Source of the DNA: Protula sp. h YS-2021
Lineage: Eukaryota > Annelida > Polychaeta > Sabellida > Serpulidae
DNA: 64,000 nucleotides
Reading direction: 5' to 3'
Assembly (NCBI GenBank): GCA_949752745.1
Contig: OX457032.1
Coordinates: forward strand, 9,668,271-9,732,270
A model generated the notes under the pieces. It searched no databases. It had not been told where the DNA came from and was given only the letters and a program-made list of their open reading frames with translations. Positions 19,851-32,083 of the stretch are shown here, in pieces; the first letter of the stretch is position 1, and the number at the start of each line of letters is the position of its first letter. The translations under genes were made by a program, and so were the position numbers.

Positions 19851-20496
19851 CTTCCGTCATGTAACCAAATGTCGTCTGATCTTTCGTCGCAGATTCTGAT
19901 GTGACTAAATGTCTCGTGACCATTTGTCGCGTATTCATGTGTGACCAAATGTCGCCTGATCTTTTGTCACGGATTCAGGTGTGACCAAATATCGCCTGAC
20001 CTTTTGTCACGGATTCAGGTGTGACCAAATATCGCCTGATCTTTTGTCACGGATTCAGATGTGACCAAATATCGCCTGACCTTTTGTCACGGATTCAGAT
20101 GTGACCAAATATCGCCTGACCTTTTGTCACGGATTCTGATGTGACCAAATGTCGCCTGATGTTTTGTCATGGATTCAGATGTGACCAAATATCGCCTGAC
20201 CTTTTGTCACGGATACAGATGTGACCAAATATCGCCTGACCTTTTGTCACGGGTTCAGATGTGACCAAATATCGCCTGACTTTTTGTCACGGATTCAGAT
20301 GTGACCAAATATCGCCTGACCTTTTGTCACGGATTCAGATGTGACCAAATATCGCCTGACCTTTTGTCACTAATTCAGGTGTGACCAAACGTTGCTGACC
20401 TTTATCACGGATTCAGGTGTGACCAAATGTCGCCTGACCTTTTGTCACGGATTCAGATGTGACCAAATGTCACCTGACCTTTTGTCACGGATTCAG
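19851..20496. repeat. 40-bp minisatellite with internal dyad
   Basis: About 16 copies of a 40-base unit containing gtgaccaaatatcgcctgac. Each unit also contains ttttgtcac followed ten bases later by gtgaccaaa, a nine-base inverted repeat with one mismatch, so each unit can fold into a small hairpin. The first two copies and those near 20380-20410 are the most diverged. Confidence 0.95.
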
Positions 20497-20703
20497 TCCT
20501 GCCGATTCATGGGCGGAATAATGAACAATATATTGATGCTGCGTTATTTGCTGTAAAATGAATAGACTCTTCAGCTTTCCACTTCACTTACTATCTCCCC
20601 CCGTCACCCCCACCCCCAATAGCTTCTCCGAGGTTTTGCGATAGCCTATTTTATCTTGCCCCGGGAGAGGGGAGCTGTACAGGGGTCAGGATCTACTGTT
20701 GTG

Positions 20704-21038
20704 CCATCTTTCCGGCAGTCATCTTTCCGGCTGTCAACTTTCCGGCTGTCATCTTTCCGACTGTCAACTTTCCGGCTGTCATCTTTCCGACTGTCAATTT
20801 TCCGGCTGTTATCTTTCCGACTGTCAACTTTCCGGCTGTCATCTTTCCGGCTCTCATCTTTCCGACTGTCAACTTTCCGGCTGTCATCTTTCCGACTGTC
20901 AATTTTCCGGCTGTCAACTTTCTGGCTGTCATTTTTTCCGGCTGTCAACTTTCTGGCTGTCATCTTTCCGACTGTCAATTTTCCGGCTGTCATTTTTCCG
21001 GCTGTCATTTTTCCGGCTGTCATCTTTCCGGCTGTCAC
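20704..21038. repeat. 15-bp minisatellite (ctgtcatctttccgg)
   Basis: About 22 copies. Variants alternate between catctttccgg and caactttccgg or catctttccga, producing 30-base dimers and longer periodicities. Because 15 is a multiple of three, all three frames stay open, giving false Ser/Arg/Phe- and Lys/Asp/Ser-rich frames of 79-153 codons. Confidence 0.95.
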
Positions 21039-22199
21039 TTCTGCGTAGCCTTCTCTCCTTTGCCAATTTTTCGTTACCAGAGCATTTTGCCTTATAACTC
21101 TGCCCATAACATCAATTAAACAAGTAAATATTTACACAAGAGAAAATCAGCCAAATTGCTTTTCATTATATTCGATAGCAATGCGTACATTTCTTATACC
21201 GGGAGTAATAAATTGTTAAGAAAAAATAGTACAAACTATGATAAACGAACTAGCTGTATATCTGGGCACAGCACAAAGCGGTTATCTGGTACTTACATCC
21301 AGGGAAGTAATTACGGCACATAGCAATAAGAATTCTCAATGACAAATCACAGTTCTACTTGTGTGTAACAAATATAACTTAGCACGTTTGAATAACCCTT
21401 GTTATGCACCAAAAAAAGCAACATGCAAAGACTCGAGAATAACTTTCAAACACCGTGTTTTATTGTATCAAACAGACCACTGAATAGGCCTCACATGCAT
21501 CAGACCGTTGATTAGCTTGTTCACATAACACTTACATGAATATAAAAGGCAAAATTCTCGAATCCTTGGTCACTTTTGATTGACAATGCCACCAAAGGAA
21601 GTGAAATGCTGGAGTTTTTCTGATTTTCTTTGGCACTCACAAATATTAATTACAGCTACTTAAAAATACAATAAATTCTCCCACACTCTGTTGCAAGTCT
21701 ATGCGCTATTCCTTTTTCCTCAGTTGCAATTCTGAAAGAGTGAACTAAAATAAGGTATGCGTAGTTCGTGCTGGTTTTAATCGCCTGCTATATTAGTATA
21801 CCCCCCCCCCACCTGGGATAATTTGCCCCCCCCCCTCTGGGAAGCTACCCCCGTGCTGTTTGGAAATGAAAAGAATCCTCATCCCCCTCGTTAGAATTGT
21901 TATTTATGCCTCTTTGCAACGACGGATTAAAGCATATAAATACAGGCCTCAATTTTATTTATTCAATTGCAATTAGCTGCGGAAGTCGTCCAAAACAATT
22001 TACCTGGCGAACATGCACGAGCACTTCACTCCGGTTTACCAGATTTAAGATTTAATTTTTGGGTCATTTTCTTTGATTTATCGTTGAATTGTGCTGATAA
22101 AGTCGTAAGCAGTGTTATAATCTTTGATTGACTTAGGACGACTAATATCACATATATTAGCAAAAACAGATATGATAGAGATATATCAGAAGGAGGCCT
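21039..22199. other. non-coding spacer with C-rich runs
   Basis: Contains C tracts at about 21800-21835. No supported gene. Confidence 0.45.
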
Positions 22200-22462
22200 T
22201 ATGTTTGTCTGACAAACTCCTCCCCCATACCCCCCCCCCCCCACCCCTTACCCCACCCACATCGCTTCCAGCAAAGGAGACTATGTTTGCGTAACAGTAT
22301 CCTCCCCCCACCCCACCCCCACATCACCTAGAGTACAGGAGGTTTTATGTTTGTGCAACATAATCCTCCACCCCCACCCCACCCCGACATCACCTAGAGT
22401 ACAGGAGGTTTTATGTTTGTGCAACATAATCCTCCACCCCCACCCACCCACATCGCCTACAG
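22200..22462. repeat. ~65-bp tandem repeat, about four copies
   Basis: Units share tatgtttgtgcaacataatc followed by a C/A-rich block and atcacctagagtacaggagg. Spacing is 82, 65 and 64 bases. The last two full copies are nearly identical and the first is diverged. Confidence 0.9.
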
Positions 22463-23534
22463 TATAACAGAATCGTGAGCCAGTGCGGTAAGAGAGGCGG
22501 GGTGGTTCAGTTCCAAGTTGCATACCCATTGATGCCATAATGATGATTTTAAAATGCATAAACAAGCCTCCGTATTGGCTCTAGTTAAGCTGCAAATACA
22601 CAAATACAAATACGCAAGCTTGTACAGACATTGATACATGTTCAAAGTAATAATCCATAACCTTTGCACAATAGACGCACTACAATCCACGGCAAAGCGC
22701 GCACTGACACTGCGGATTTCACAAGTCAACAAGCTCAATAACGACAGCCAAATGACACGACTCAAACACAGCACGCTGAAGTAAGCATTAATGATGATAT
22801 TTGTAGAAAATGCCATGACCAATTACTTTTATAGATACAATGAATTTATCAAAGAGGACACAATCGGAAGGTGAAAGGTCTCCGTAAGGATATATAAGAG
22901 TGCATTTATTATGCGCCAACAAACGCTCAGTTAATCGCACTGTGTGAACTTCCTCGGACGAGAAATAGTGCATCGGGTTGTGCCACTTGAGTGATATCCG
23001 GACGAATTGAGCAAATGCAATCGACTACGAGCGTTTGCAATCTCTCTAATTGCACTTTAGGCTGATGGTAACGTAATTATGGACGTTAAGTGGCTATCAC
23101 TGTACAAATTGGTGGTAAATAAAAAATCTCACCAGGCTATAACACAATCTCGAATTTTTCTTGTGAAAAGACAAAAAAAAAAAATCCATAAATATTTTAA
23201 CGAGGAGTAAAATGAGCTGATGAAGGGCAATGACCTTGATCTGAGTAAGCAGATGAACATATTCTGATTTTTCGCACAGCAATGCACATAGTCACCATGT
23301 GGTTGCAATAGTTAAGCATGTGTTGAATATGAAACGTGTGTTGAACTTGTGGTTACCATGTCGTTGACCACATGGCATCATCATATATTCATGCGTACAC
23401 ATAAATAGGATGATATATATATTAAGGACATATAATAACCACGTGCTGACCACATCATAACACAAGTGTAGCCAACATTTTAAAACTTCACCAAAGTTGA
23501 TAAATTTACGGCCACCGCTCAGTGGCAGACCTGA
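22463..23534. other. non-coding spacer
   Basis: Minus-strand frames up to 121 codons exist, but they show no domain and no consistent coding character. Nothing else is supported. Confidence 0.4.
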
Positions 23535-25440
23535 GTTTCTTTCTCTATTTCCAAGACCATGGACCTCTTGCCCTCCATCATAGTTTCTCTGTTTACAGAA
23601 TCATGGACCTCTTGTCCTCCATCATAGTTTCTCTGTTTACAGGACCACGGACCTTTTGCCCTCCATCAAAGATTCTCTGTTTACAGGGGGCATAGACCTC
23701 TTGCCCTCCATCACAGTTTCTCTTGAGGCTTTTGTCCTCCATCAGAGTTTCTCGGTTTACAGGACCATGGACTTCTTGCCCTCCATCACAGTTTCTCTGT
23801 TTACAGGACCATAGACCTCTTGCCCTCCATCACAGTTTCTCTGTTTACAGGACCACAGACCTCTTGCCCCCCATCAGAGTTTCTCTGTTTACAGGACCAT
23901 AGACCTCTTGCCCTCCATTACAGTTTCTCTGTTTACAGGACCATGGACCTTTTGCCCTCCATCACAGTTTCTCTGTTTACAGGACCATGGACCTCTTGCC
24001 CTCCATCACAGTTTCTCTGTTTACAGGACCATGGACCTTTTGCCCTCCATCACAGTTTCTCTGTTTACAGGACCATAGACCTCTTGTCCTCCATCAGAGT
24101 TTCCCTGTTTACAGTACCATAGACCTCTTGCCCTCCATCACAGTTTCTCTGTTTACAGGACCATGGACCTTTTGCCCTCTATCACAGTTTCTCTGTTTAC
24201 AGGACCATGGACCTTTTGCCCTCAATCAAAGTTTCTCTGTTTACATGACCATGGACCTCTTGCCCTCCATTACAGTTTCTCTGTTTACAGGACCATGGAC
24301 CTTTTGCCCTCTATCACAGTTTCTCTGTTTACAGGACCATGGACCTTTTGCCCTCAATCAAAGTTTCTCTGTTTACATGACCATGGACCTCTTGCCCTCC
24401 ATTACAGTTTCTCTGTTTACAGGACCATGGGCCTCTTGCCCTTCATCACAGTTTCTCTGTTTACAGGACCATGGGCCTCTTGCCCTTCATCACAGTTTCT
24501 CTGTTTGCAGGACCATAGACCTCTTGCCCTCCATCACAGTTTCTCTGTTTACAGGACCATAGACCTCTTGCCCCCCATCACAGTTTCTCTGTTTAAAGGA
24601 CCATGGACCTCTTGCCCTCCATTACAGTTTCTCTGTTTACAGGACCATGGACCTCTTGCCCTCCATCACAGGTTCTCTGTTTACAGGACCATGGACCTCT
24701 TGCCCTCCATCACAGGTTCTCTGTTTACAGGACCATAGACCTCTTGCCCCCCATCACAGTTTCTCTGTTTAAAGGACCATGGACCTCTTGCCCTCCATTA
24801 CAGTTTCTCTGTTTACAGGACCATGGACCTCTTGCCCTCCATCACAGGTTCTCTGTTTACAGGACCATGGGCCTCTTGCCCTCCATTACAGTTTCTCTGT
24901 TTACAGGACCATGGACCTCTTGCCCTCCATCACAGTTTCTCTGTTTACAGGACCATAGACCTCTTGCCCTCCATCACAGTTTCTCTCTTTAAACGACCAT
25001 AGACCTCTTGCCCCCATCACAGTTTCTCTGTTTGCAGGACCATAGACCTCTTGCCCTCCATCACAGTTTCTCTGTTTACAGGACCATAGACCTCTTGCCC
25101 CCCATCACAGTTTCTCTGTTTAAAGGACCATGGACCTCTTGCCCTCCATTACAGTTTCTCTGTTTACAGGACCATGGACCTCTTGCCCTCCATCACAGTT
25201 TCTCTGTTTACAGGACCATAGACCTCTTGCCCCCCATCACAGTTTCTCTGTTTAAAGGACCATGGACCTCTTGCCCTCCATCACAGTTTCTCTGTTTACA
25301 GGACCATAGACCTCTTGCCCCCCATCACAGTTTCTCTGTTTAAAGGACCATGGACCTCTTGCCCTCCATTACAGTTTCTCTGTTTACAGGACCATGGACC
25401 TCTTGCCCTTCATCACAGTTTCTCTGTTTACAGGACCATG
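23535..25440. repeat. 44-bp minisatellite, ~43 copies
   Basis: Head-to-tail 44-base units containing tttctctgtttacagg and accatggacctcttgccctc. A 132-base three-unit block repeats at about 24162 and 24294, and variants with gtttaaagg recur at regular intervals after 24590, so higher-order duplication is present. All plus-strand frames are almost free of stops, which yields false frames up to 191 codons cycling through the three frames. The unit length is not a multiple of three, against a protein-coding role. Each copy resembles a metazoan 3' splice site (pyrimidine tract, then CAG/G). Confidence 0.96.
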
Positions 25441-26206
25441 CGGATCCAGCCCTCCATTTAGTATAAGGTTTTGCCAGGAACATGGGTGAAAAATTAAAAA
25501 AAAACTGTTTGTGTTGCGTGTTATTCTTTGGCAGACTTCATCAAATCACAGTCATAAATATGAAATAAAAGCTTACAAGTTTCATTTGCTGTAATAAGTT
25601 ATAATTAAATCCTTTAAGTCGCATTTCATAGAAAGTTGAACTTCAGGGGGTTGGGGAGGGGGTTGCAGCGTTCAAAGCAACAGAAAAGGCAGGAAAATGG
25701 ACGAGAATAAAACGTTGGGTACATATGAATACACGCCTAAGTACATATCTTATTGCCTTTTACCAAATACATCTCCTTGAAATGGATATAGCATTGAAGC
25801 AATTTGATGCTCTCTTGCTGAAATGAATGCTGAAGATAAACGTGCTTTTTCGCAGTTGGAAATAATTCTGTGTGTCCCCTTACGGGTACTTTGGTTGGTT
25901 CAAGTACACTTTCTGTTTGCAAATGCTAAATAAACTGTCAAAAGTTTCTTTTCAGTAGTGCTCTGTATTTCTTGTGCGTGAGAGTTACTTTTAAGAAGTA
26001 TTCGTGCCATGTATTTCTTTTTATTTCATATTTTCCTTGGCTGTTCTGCATTCGTGAAGCTGAACATCTCGAAAACTTCTGGAACTAAGGCTTCATTCCC
26101 ACTTGGCATTGAAAACGCCAAATGGGGATGGATTGCCTCGAATTCTTCACCTATTTTTCCTTTTTTTCTCGCTTTTTTTTTTTATAAATTTTTTCTCTTC
26201 TTCCGC
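25441..26206. other. non-coding spacer
   Basis: AT-rich sequence with T runs at about 26157-26190. No supported gene. Confidence 0.4.
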
Positions 26207-27340
26207 CGAATCGGTTTCAAGACATCTCCTCCGAGACCGCTGAAGCTAGACCAACCAAACTTGGCACATGTATGGAGGGTCATCTGAAGTGGTGCACCTG
26301 ATAAAAATTTTTGACCCTGACCTTACTGGTCAAGGTCAAATCGCGAAAAAGGTCAAAAGGTTTTCAGGCAATTAAAGCAAGGCCGTTGAAGCTAGAACAG
26401 CCAAACTTGGCACATATATAAAAAACAATGTGATCTGAAGCAACAGATAAAAATTTTTGACCTTGACCTTGACCATGGCCTTGAAATCGCGAAAAACGTC
26501 ATTTGAGAAAAACAATGAGTTATCTCGAAAACGGTAAGAGATAGAGCAATTTTCACCTCATTTTCGACCTCCACCGCCTATACGACGATACGTAAGGTAT
26601 AACTTCCGGTATCCTTGACCTCCAGGTCACTTTCGAGCCCCAAACCGGAAGTTAGCCCTTATCTCGAAAACGGTAAGAGATAGAGCAATTTTCACCTCAT
26701 TTTCGACCTCCACCCCCTATACGACGATACGTAAGGTATAACTTCCGGTGTCCTTGACCTCTAGGTCACTTTCGAGTCCCAAACCGGAAGTTGGCCCTTA
26801 TCTCGAAAACGGTAAGAGATAGAGCAATTTTCACCTCATTTTCGACCTCCACCCCCTATACGATGATACGTAAGGTATAACTTCCGGTGTCCTTGACCTC
26901 CAGGTCACTTTCGAGCCCCAAACCGGAAGTTGGCCCTTATCTCGAAAACGGTAAGAGATAGAGCAATTTTCACCTCATTTTCGACCTCCATCCCCTATAG
27001 GACGATATGTAAGGTATAACTTCCGGTATCCTTGACCTCCAGGTCACTTTCGAGCCCCAAACCGGAAGTTGGCCCTTATCTCGAAAACGGTAAGAGATAC
27101 AGCAATTTTGACTTCATTTTCGACCTCCACCCCTATACGACGATACGTAAGGTATAACTTCCGGTGTCCTTGACCTCCAGGTCACTTTCGAGCCCCAAAC
27201 CGGAAGTTGGCCCTTATCTCGAAAACGGTAAGAGATAGAGGAATCAGTTTCCAGACATGTCCTCCAAGACCGTTGAAACTAGACCAGCCAAACTTGGCAC
27301 ATGAATAGAGGTCATCTGAAGTGGTACACCTTACCGGTAT
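26207..27340. repeat. composite dispersed repeat flanking a 139-bp array
   Basis: A stretch of about 90 bases with agacatctcctccgagaccg and ccaaacttggcacatgtatg (26207-26298) recurs, diverged, at 27237-27332 on the far side of the array, and partially at 26380-26460. A more diverged relative lies at about 60782-60842. Between them are runs of tgaccttgacc-type sequence at 26310-26490. The arrangement suggests one repetitive element whose centre expanded in tandem. No protein is encoded. Class unknown. Confidence 0.65.
26520..27240. repeat. 139-bp tandem repeat, five copies plus a partial
   Basis: Units begin tatctcgaaaacggtaagag at about 26521, 26660, 26799, 26938, 27077 and 27215, with spacing 139, 139, 139, 139 and 138. 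Copies are about 95 percent alike by eye and carry several CpG sites. The sixth copy stops after about 25 bases and continues in the flanking repeat. The near-constant length and high similarity point to recent unequal exchange. Confidence 0.95.
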
Positions 27341-27521
27341 AGTTGGCAGTATTTAGGAGGATATTCTACATTGAGACATGTGAAAATTGTTAACAATTAG
27401 TAATATCATCTACGTTCCGTTTTAAGTTATCATTCCAAGTGGGGTCTAATTCGCTGTGCGAATTTCGGTCTAGTTTCAAATATATCACGCACTGCAAGAA
27501 AAACTTCTAGAAACACATTCC

Positions 27522-27863
27522 ATAGTCCCTTTTACAGATCCAGCGCCATTTGACAGTGAGTGTGCAAAGGGATAAAGAAAAGGGCATAAAACAAACTACG
27601 GGTTGGCAAACAGAATTTTTGTGTAAAAAAGTATGCTAGTTTGTTTATTTTCACCAATCCTGTATTTTTTTTTGTGGTATTTTATGTTTTTGTGCCCCAA
27701 ACACAAGAATACAGAAAAAACATAGGATTGGTGAAAACATAAGAAGCTAATATATTTTTCACACAAAAATTTTGTTGCCCAACGGTGGCTTGTTTTACGC
27801 CCTTTTCTATACCCCCTTGCCCCCTCACTTTTAAAATGGCACCCGATCTGTAAAAAGGACTAT
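27522..27863. mobile_element. fold-back MITE-like element, 342 bp
   Basis: The whole interval is one imperfect palindrome. The left arm starts atagtccyttttacagatc and continues through aaagggcataaaacaa and tttcaccaatcct. The right arm carries the same series in reverse complement. The arms are about 165 bases each, roughly three quarters identical by eye, with almost no loop. If the outer TA belongs to the target, the ends read GTCC...GGAC flanked by TA, which would suit a Tc1/mariner-derived MITE; that assignment is inference. No ORF is present. Confidence 0.75.
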
Positions 27864-29666
27864 TGCGCAATGACGTGATGTCATTACTGCGTCATGAGGT
27901 CATTTGGATGTTGATGTTATAAGTCGCGAAAGTTATTCCCGTCAGTGCTAATTACACCACGAAACAACATTTTGTCAAATATATATTTTGTGAGTAATTT
28001 TTATTACGTATGGCGTCACTGCTTTCCACCAAGGCATCATTCAGGTTTAAAGTCTCATTTGGTCTATGTACATTTCGTCTTAAACAAACAAATTAAAAGA
28101 TGAGTTTCCAAACTTTTTATTATTTATCTTCCAGACGAAAAAATAAAAATTGAAACTGTTTTTATCTATTTTCTTGTGTTTACTGAAATTGAAAAATGGA
28201 AAATTGGGTTGCGGCGAATTCTCTGAGATGCTGTGCTATTTTGCGAATGTTCTGTACCGAAGACCCCTTAAGTTGTTTTTTTTTTATTTTTAATGTATTT
28301 ATTGTTTTCTTATCTTTTTTTGTCTAGTCATGGTTTCTGGGCTCGTTTTACTACAAGTTTCAAGCTTTTTGGTGTCTTCAGTAATGTCAAGTCGACTATC
28401 CGAATCGATAACCTGAATCGATAATATTAACAGAGCTAAATGGCAATAATTGAAATTATTTACTATCACTAGATAAAATTGAAATTAGAAGAAAAAATCA
28501 AAACAAACAAAACATATCAAGCTGGAAAAGTATGTGGGATTTCTTTTGCTGCTGCCCTGGTGTAGTAGCCCCTGGTTCAATTGGTGTCCCGTGTCTCAGA
28601 CATGAGAGTAAAGGCACAGAGTAAGAAAGAATTGCAATTGCATTTTGTTCGCAATTCATTTGCAATATGCTGTTTTACCACTGAGTTGGCGCTTAGTGCA
28701 AAATAACGCTCTGATTGCCACATGAAAAAAACTGTTATTGGTTATTAAAAACATATTGAAGTGTAAAAACTGTTAGTAGTTGTCACGGAAACAAGAATAA
28801 ATATCGCCAATACAACGACAAAATGGAAACTTTCTTCAAATACCCACATGTGGCCCAACCTTTTGTGAACTTTGATCAGGGTCTGGCGCAGTAAGCCATG
28901 AATAATACAGACATATGCATTCCTTTGTAGCGGGGCCGAACAGACGTCGGCTTGCTGTATGAAACAATACCTATGCGTGCCCATCATACTATGATTACTC
29001 TTAATGAGGAGCAATTTTTCTCCATCATTAGTGAATTAACCAAAGCCTGGCTTGCCCCCCTCCCCCCTCCCCCCTGTCACTTGTTGCCACCTGTTACTTC
29101 TCTTTGGAGCGTGCATTCTGTATTTAAGATTTAACTTTATATATTAACCAAAGTCTGCCCCCCCCCAACCGCCACCCATAATAACATTACAGAATGCATT
29201 GAATTGAATGCGGCAGAAATTAGTTTAGCCTTACAGTTCTCAGAATAATATTTTCTTCACCACACACACAAATAATACAACTTACATTGCAAATATTACG
29301 TTGAAAGCGAGATACAAAAACCTATTTGATAACACAAAAATAGTGACCCTTGAACCATGTGCTTGTTCCAAAGACTTATAATTATGTGAGTTTTTTCATT
29401 GGACAAACAAGAATCGATTTTGGATCCGGTTAGTTGCGGGTTGTCGTATTTTTACCTGTATTTATTTTAATTTAAAAAATAATACACTCTGAAAAAAATA
29501 ATAAAAAACTAAATGAAAACAAGATTATGGCAATCACCACCGGGATGACGCCACAGTGATGCCACTGATGGACACAACGCTGGTATTTTTAGCCGCCCTT
29601 TAATGGGTTGGGCAGATTACGCCCTAAAAACCCTCCACTAAACCCCAGAGGACTACAGCAAGTTAC
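27864..29666. other. AT-rich non-coding stretch
   Basis: Contains two C-rich runs at 29057-29076 and 29156-29168, each preceded by attaaccaaagyctg, a short direct duplication. A 10-base inverted pair (gcattctgta, tacagaatgc) lies at 29111 and about 29189. No gene is supported. Confidence 0.4.
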
Positions 29667-29999
29667 ATGCCAAATTTCCCACGGGCTAAGCTCTTTGAAA
29701 TATATCTTAGATGTGATTTTAATGGTTTTAAATTCAATTTAGCCCTACCCTACAAGGCAGTGATTTTGGCTCTTGGTGTTACTAACAATTTCACGTTCGT
29801 TTGCCAGCCTGGAAAATCGCGCTTTTCCCACGGAGAAGATGTAAAGAAATCGACTCTTGATGCTCTAAATAAAGCTTTAAAGGCTACACTGGGCGGCTTA
29901 ATGCCCCCTTTTATCATTCAATTTCTCATCATTATATCTGTATTAAGTGAACAGGTAGCAAAATATGGTGCCGCACGAGGGAATACTAAAATAAGTTAA
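29667..29999 (+). CDS. hypothetical 110-codon ORF
   Basis: ATG-initiated frame with fairly protein-like composition. Its C-terminal half contains LDALNKALKATLGGLMPP followed by the hydrophobic stretch FIIQFLIIISVL (about residues 83-94). No family recognised. There is no clear promoter or splice context. It could be an exon, an old transposon fragment or chance. Confidence 0.2.
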   Translation: MPNFPRAKLFEIYLRCDFNGFKFNLALPYKAVILALGVTNNFTFVCQPGKSRFSHGEDVKKSTLDALNKALKATLGGLMPPFIIQFLIIISVLSEQVAKYGAARGNTKIS

Positions 30000-30837
30000 G
30001 CGTAACTGTTACGGTCTTGCAAAGCAAGGGGTTACGAAAGGAAGAAGTGAAATGTTAGAGGATTAAGCCTTCCTGACGGCGGAGGGTTTACCACAGAATA
30101 TTTGCTGTGATGTCGGACATAGAGGTGTATCCAACAGCAATACTTAGGCAGCTTTAGGCCACTTTATTTTGTTCAAAAAGCTTTACCTTTATATATTTTA
30201 AAATGGTAGTTAGCTTGGGTGAAAAGGGCGGCTGGCACATTCTTGACCAGTTCTCTGTACTCACCGCGGTGAGTGTCCATCCCCCCCGGAGGAGTAGGTA
30301 TGACTTATTAAAGATTTCACCACTATGCGCATTTTGGCCACAATTTTGTTCTTTTTAGGACAGACAGAGAAATACTTTTGTTTCTAATCCCTTTTTAACA
30401 CTTAACCTGGCCGGCCGGCGATCCTTCTTTCCTAACAAATTGAAACCAGTGATATCTTTAACTTTTGAAGATTTCGATGACCGGAATGGCCAAAATTCTG
30501 GCATTGTTTTTTAAGCAAAATATGGTATTTTTTAAATATATGTTTATATGGCATAACACTGAATAATAATTTTTTAAAGTTTTTGCTTTGAACCATTTGA
30601 AGTATTTCTAGACGAAAATGCAACCGCCGTGGGCGCGAAAGGAGAACTTGAAGATGCACATCTTTCCTGACCAGACATTATCAGCCATTTGTCTGCCTCC
30701 TTGTGGGTTTTTTTTTCAAATTTTGCATACTCAGTTTCCTTTTTTATACATAGATTTATTTCGAAACCTATGGGTCACTTCTTTTTTATTTGAGATTTTA
30801 GTGACCCAGTCGGCAGGTGAGAAACAAATGTTTCAGG

Positions 30838-31012
30838 CTATATGTTGACCAGACGCTTCCCAGGTGCATGTCTGCCAAATACACATTCAGTTTATGTTGG
30901 CCAAATGTTTGTTCGGTAAGCGTTGACCAAATGTGCATTTGGTTTATGCTGACTAGCTGTTCTAAGAATTGCATGCTGTCCAAATATGCATTCAGATGTG
31001 TATATTTCAGTT
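30838..31012. repeat. diverged ~30-bp tandem repeat
   Basis: Five or six degenerate units around ttgaccaaatgtgcattygg and tatgttggccaaatg. Copies differ widely, so this is an old array. Confidence 0.6.
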
Positions 31013-31544
31013 AACCATTCTCGTTTCTTTCAGCTGTTTAGTAATTCTGGTTGTCTTTTGCATTCACCATCTCATTGCACACATTCACGCCGTCGAAACC
31101 ACCAAATTATTCTTCTGCCAAGTGTGAAAATGGCTACTTTTACTTCACAAAAGCTCCGAATTCGCGTATCCCCTTTTACATGGACTTCACTTCATATGTG
31201 TTGAATTGATGCACAATAGAAACCCTTTTTTGTTGCACATCGAATACTCTTGGTCAGTCTGATTAGCCAATCATGAGCGAGCAGGAAGTAGGTCAATACA
31301 TTCATTTTCGCGCGTTCTTTGCACACGCTATTCTTTGCGCGCAACAAATTTTTGCGTGGAAACAGTTGACAAGGTGCGATATGGTTTCTATTTTTAGTTT
31401 ATTTAACTAATAATAGCCCACTTTATCACTGCTATAAGTCTGAATAAATTCGGTTTGGTAGAAGCTCGGATTTTACCACTTTGAAAAGTTGTAGGTAGCT
31501 GTATTTTACGAGTTTACAACAATAACACGCAGCTGATGCTGACA

Positions 31545-31600
31545 CAAATACACACATATACACACATACACACATACACACACACACATACACACACACT
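31545..31600. repeat. (CACACATA)-type simple repeat
   Basis: About 55 bases of CACA and CATA mixtures. No other role seen. Confidence 0.9.
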
Positions 31601-31699
31601 TCGTCCAGAAGGTTTCAGTCCACTGCGCCTGTCTTGGCCGCAAGCTAGCACCGGCAATCAGTTACCAAGCTGTTGATCTGTTTTGTTCTGCTTCTGTAC

Positions 31700-32083
31700 T
31701 CCATTTCTGACAACACGATCCTTCCAGAAGCTGTTCCGAGGTATCCATGTGTGTCTTCCCGAGGGGGCAATCCTCTGCGTGGCATGTGAAGAAATTTGGA
31801 CTAACTGGTTCGAATTTCAAGTGCTTTGGTATCTGGCTGTGGTTACCTTGCTTTAGTCGGTACGTTCCTTGGTCACATCCCTACCAACCTCTGTTTTTTC
31901 TGGTCATTTTGTTCGATTTCAACCAACCAAGAAGGAAAAGGAAAGGAGTATTCAAGCAGGGTATGCTACGCCGGCAAGCCAGACATTTTGACAAACAATT
32001 GCCAAATTGGACATCTTTCACTTAGCGCCTGATGATAGCAGAGTCACGACAAAAAGTGTAGAAATTTTGAAAACTGTAACAGT
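31700..32083 (+). pseudogene. gene-like segment with interrupted frames, unidentified
   Basis: Reading from about 31728, a frame contains the gene-like segments GAILCVACEEIWTNWFEFQV and, after a TAG and a TGA, LDIFHLAPDDSRV. The same interval also holds a 92-codon and a 68-codon open frame on the plus strand. Base composition is less AT-rich than the surroundings. It may be a decayed coding exon or retrocopy. I do not recognise the protein. Confidence 0.2.

Noticed and set aside
18710..20496. CRISPR-like arrays (regular direct repeats)
   Set aside because: Units are contiguous tandem copies with no unique spacers, and the sequence is eukaryotic.
22457..22822. 121-codon minus-strand frame with hydrophobic stretches
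   Set aside because: Overlaps the end of a tandem repeat and shows no family resemblance.
23820..25343. Plus-strand frames up to 191 codons with a repeated peptide
   Set aside because: The 44-bp unit cycles through three frames, all open. There is no start, domain or frame constraint.
28552..28625. Possible tRNA-like segment with ggttcaattgg
   Set aside because: No matching A box, arms do not pair and the B box is poor.
31800..31825. B-box-like ggttcgaattt
   Set aside because: Isolated match without any tRNA-like context.
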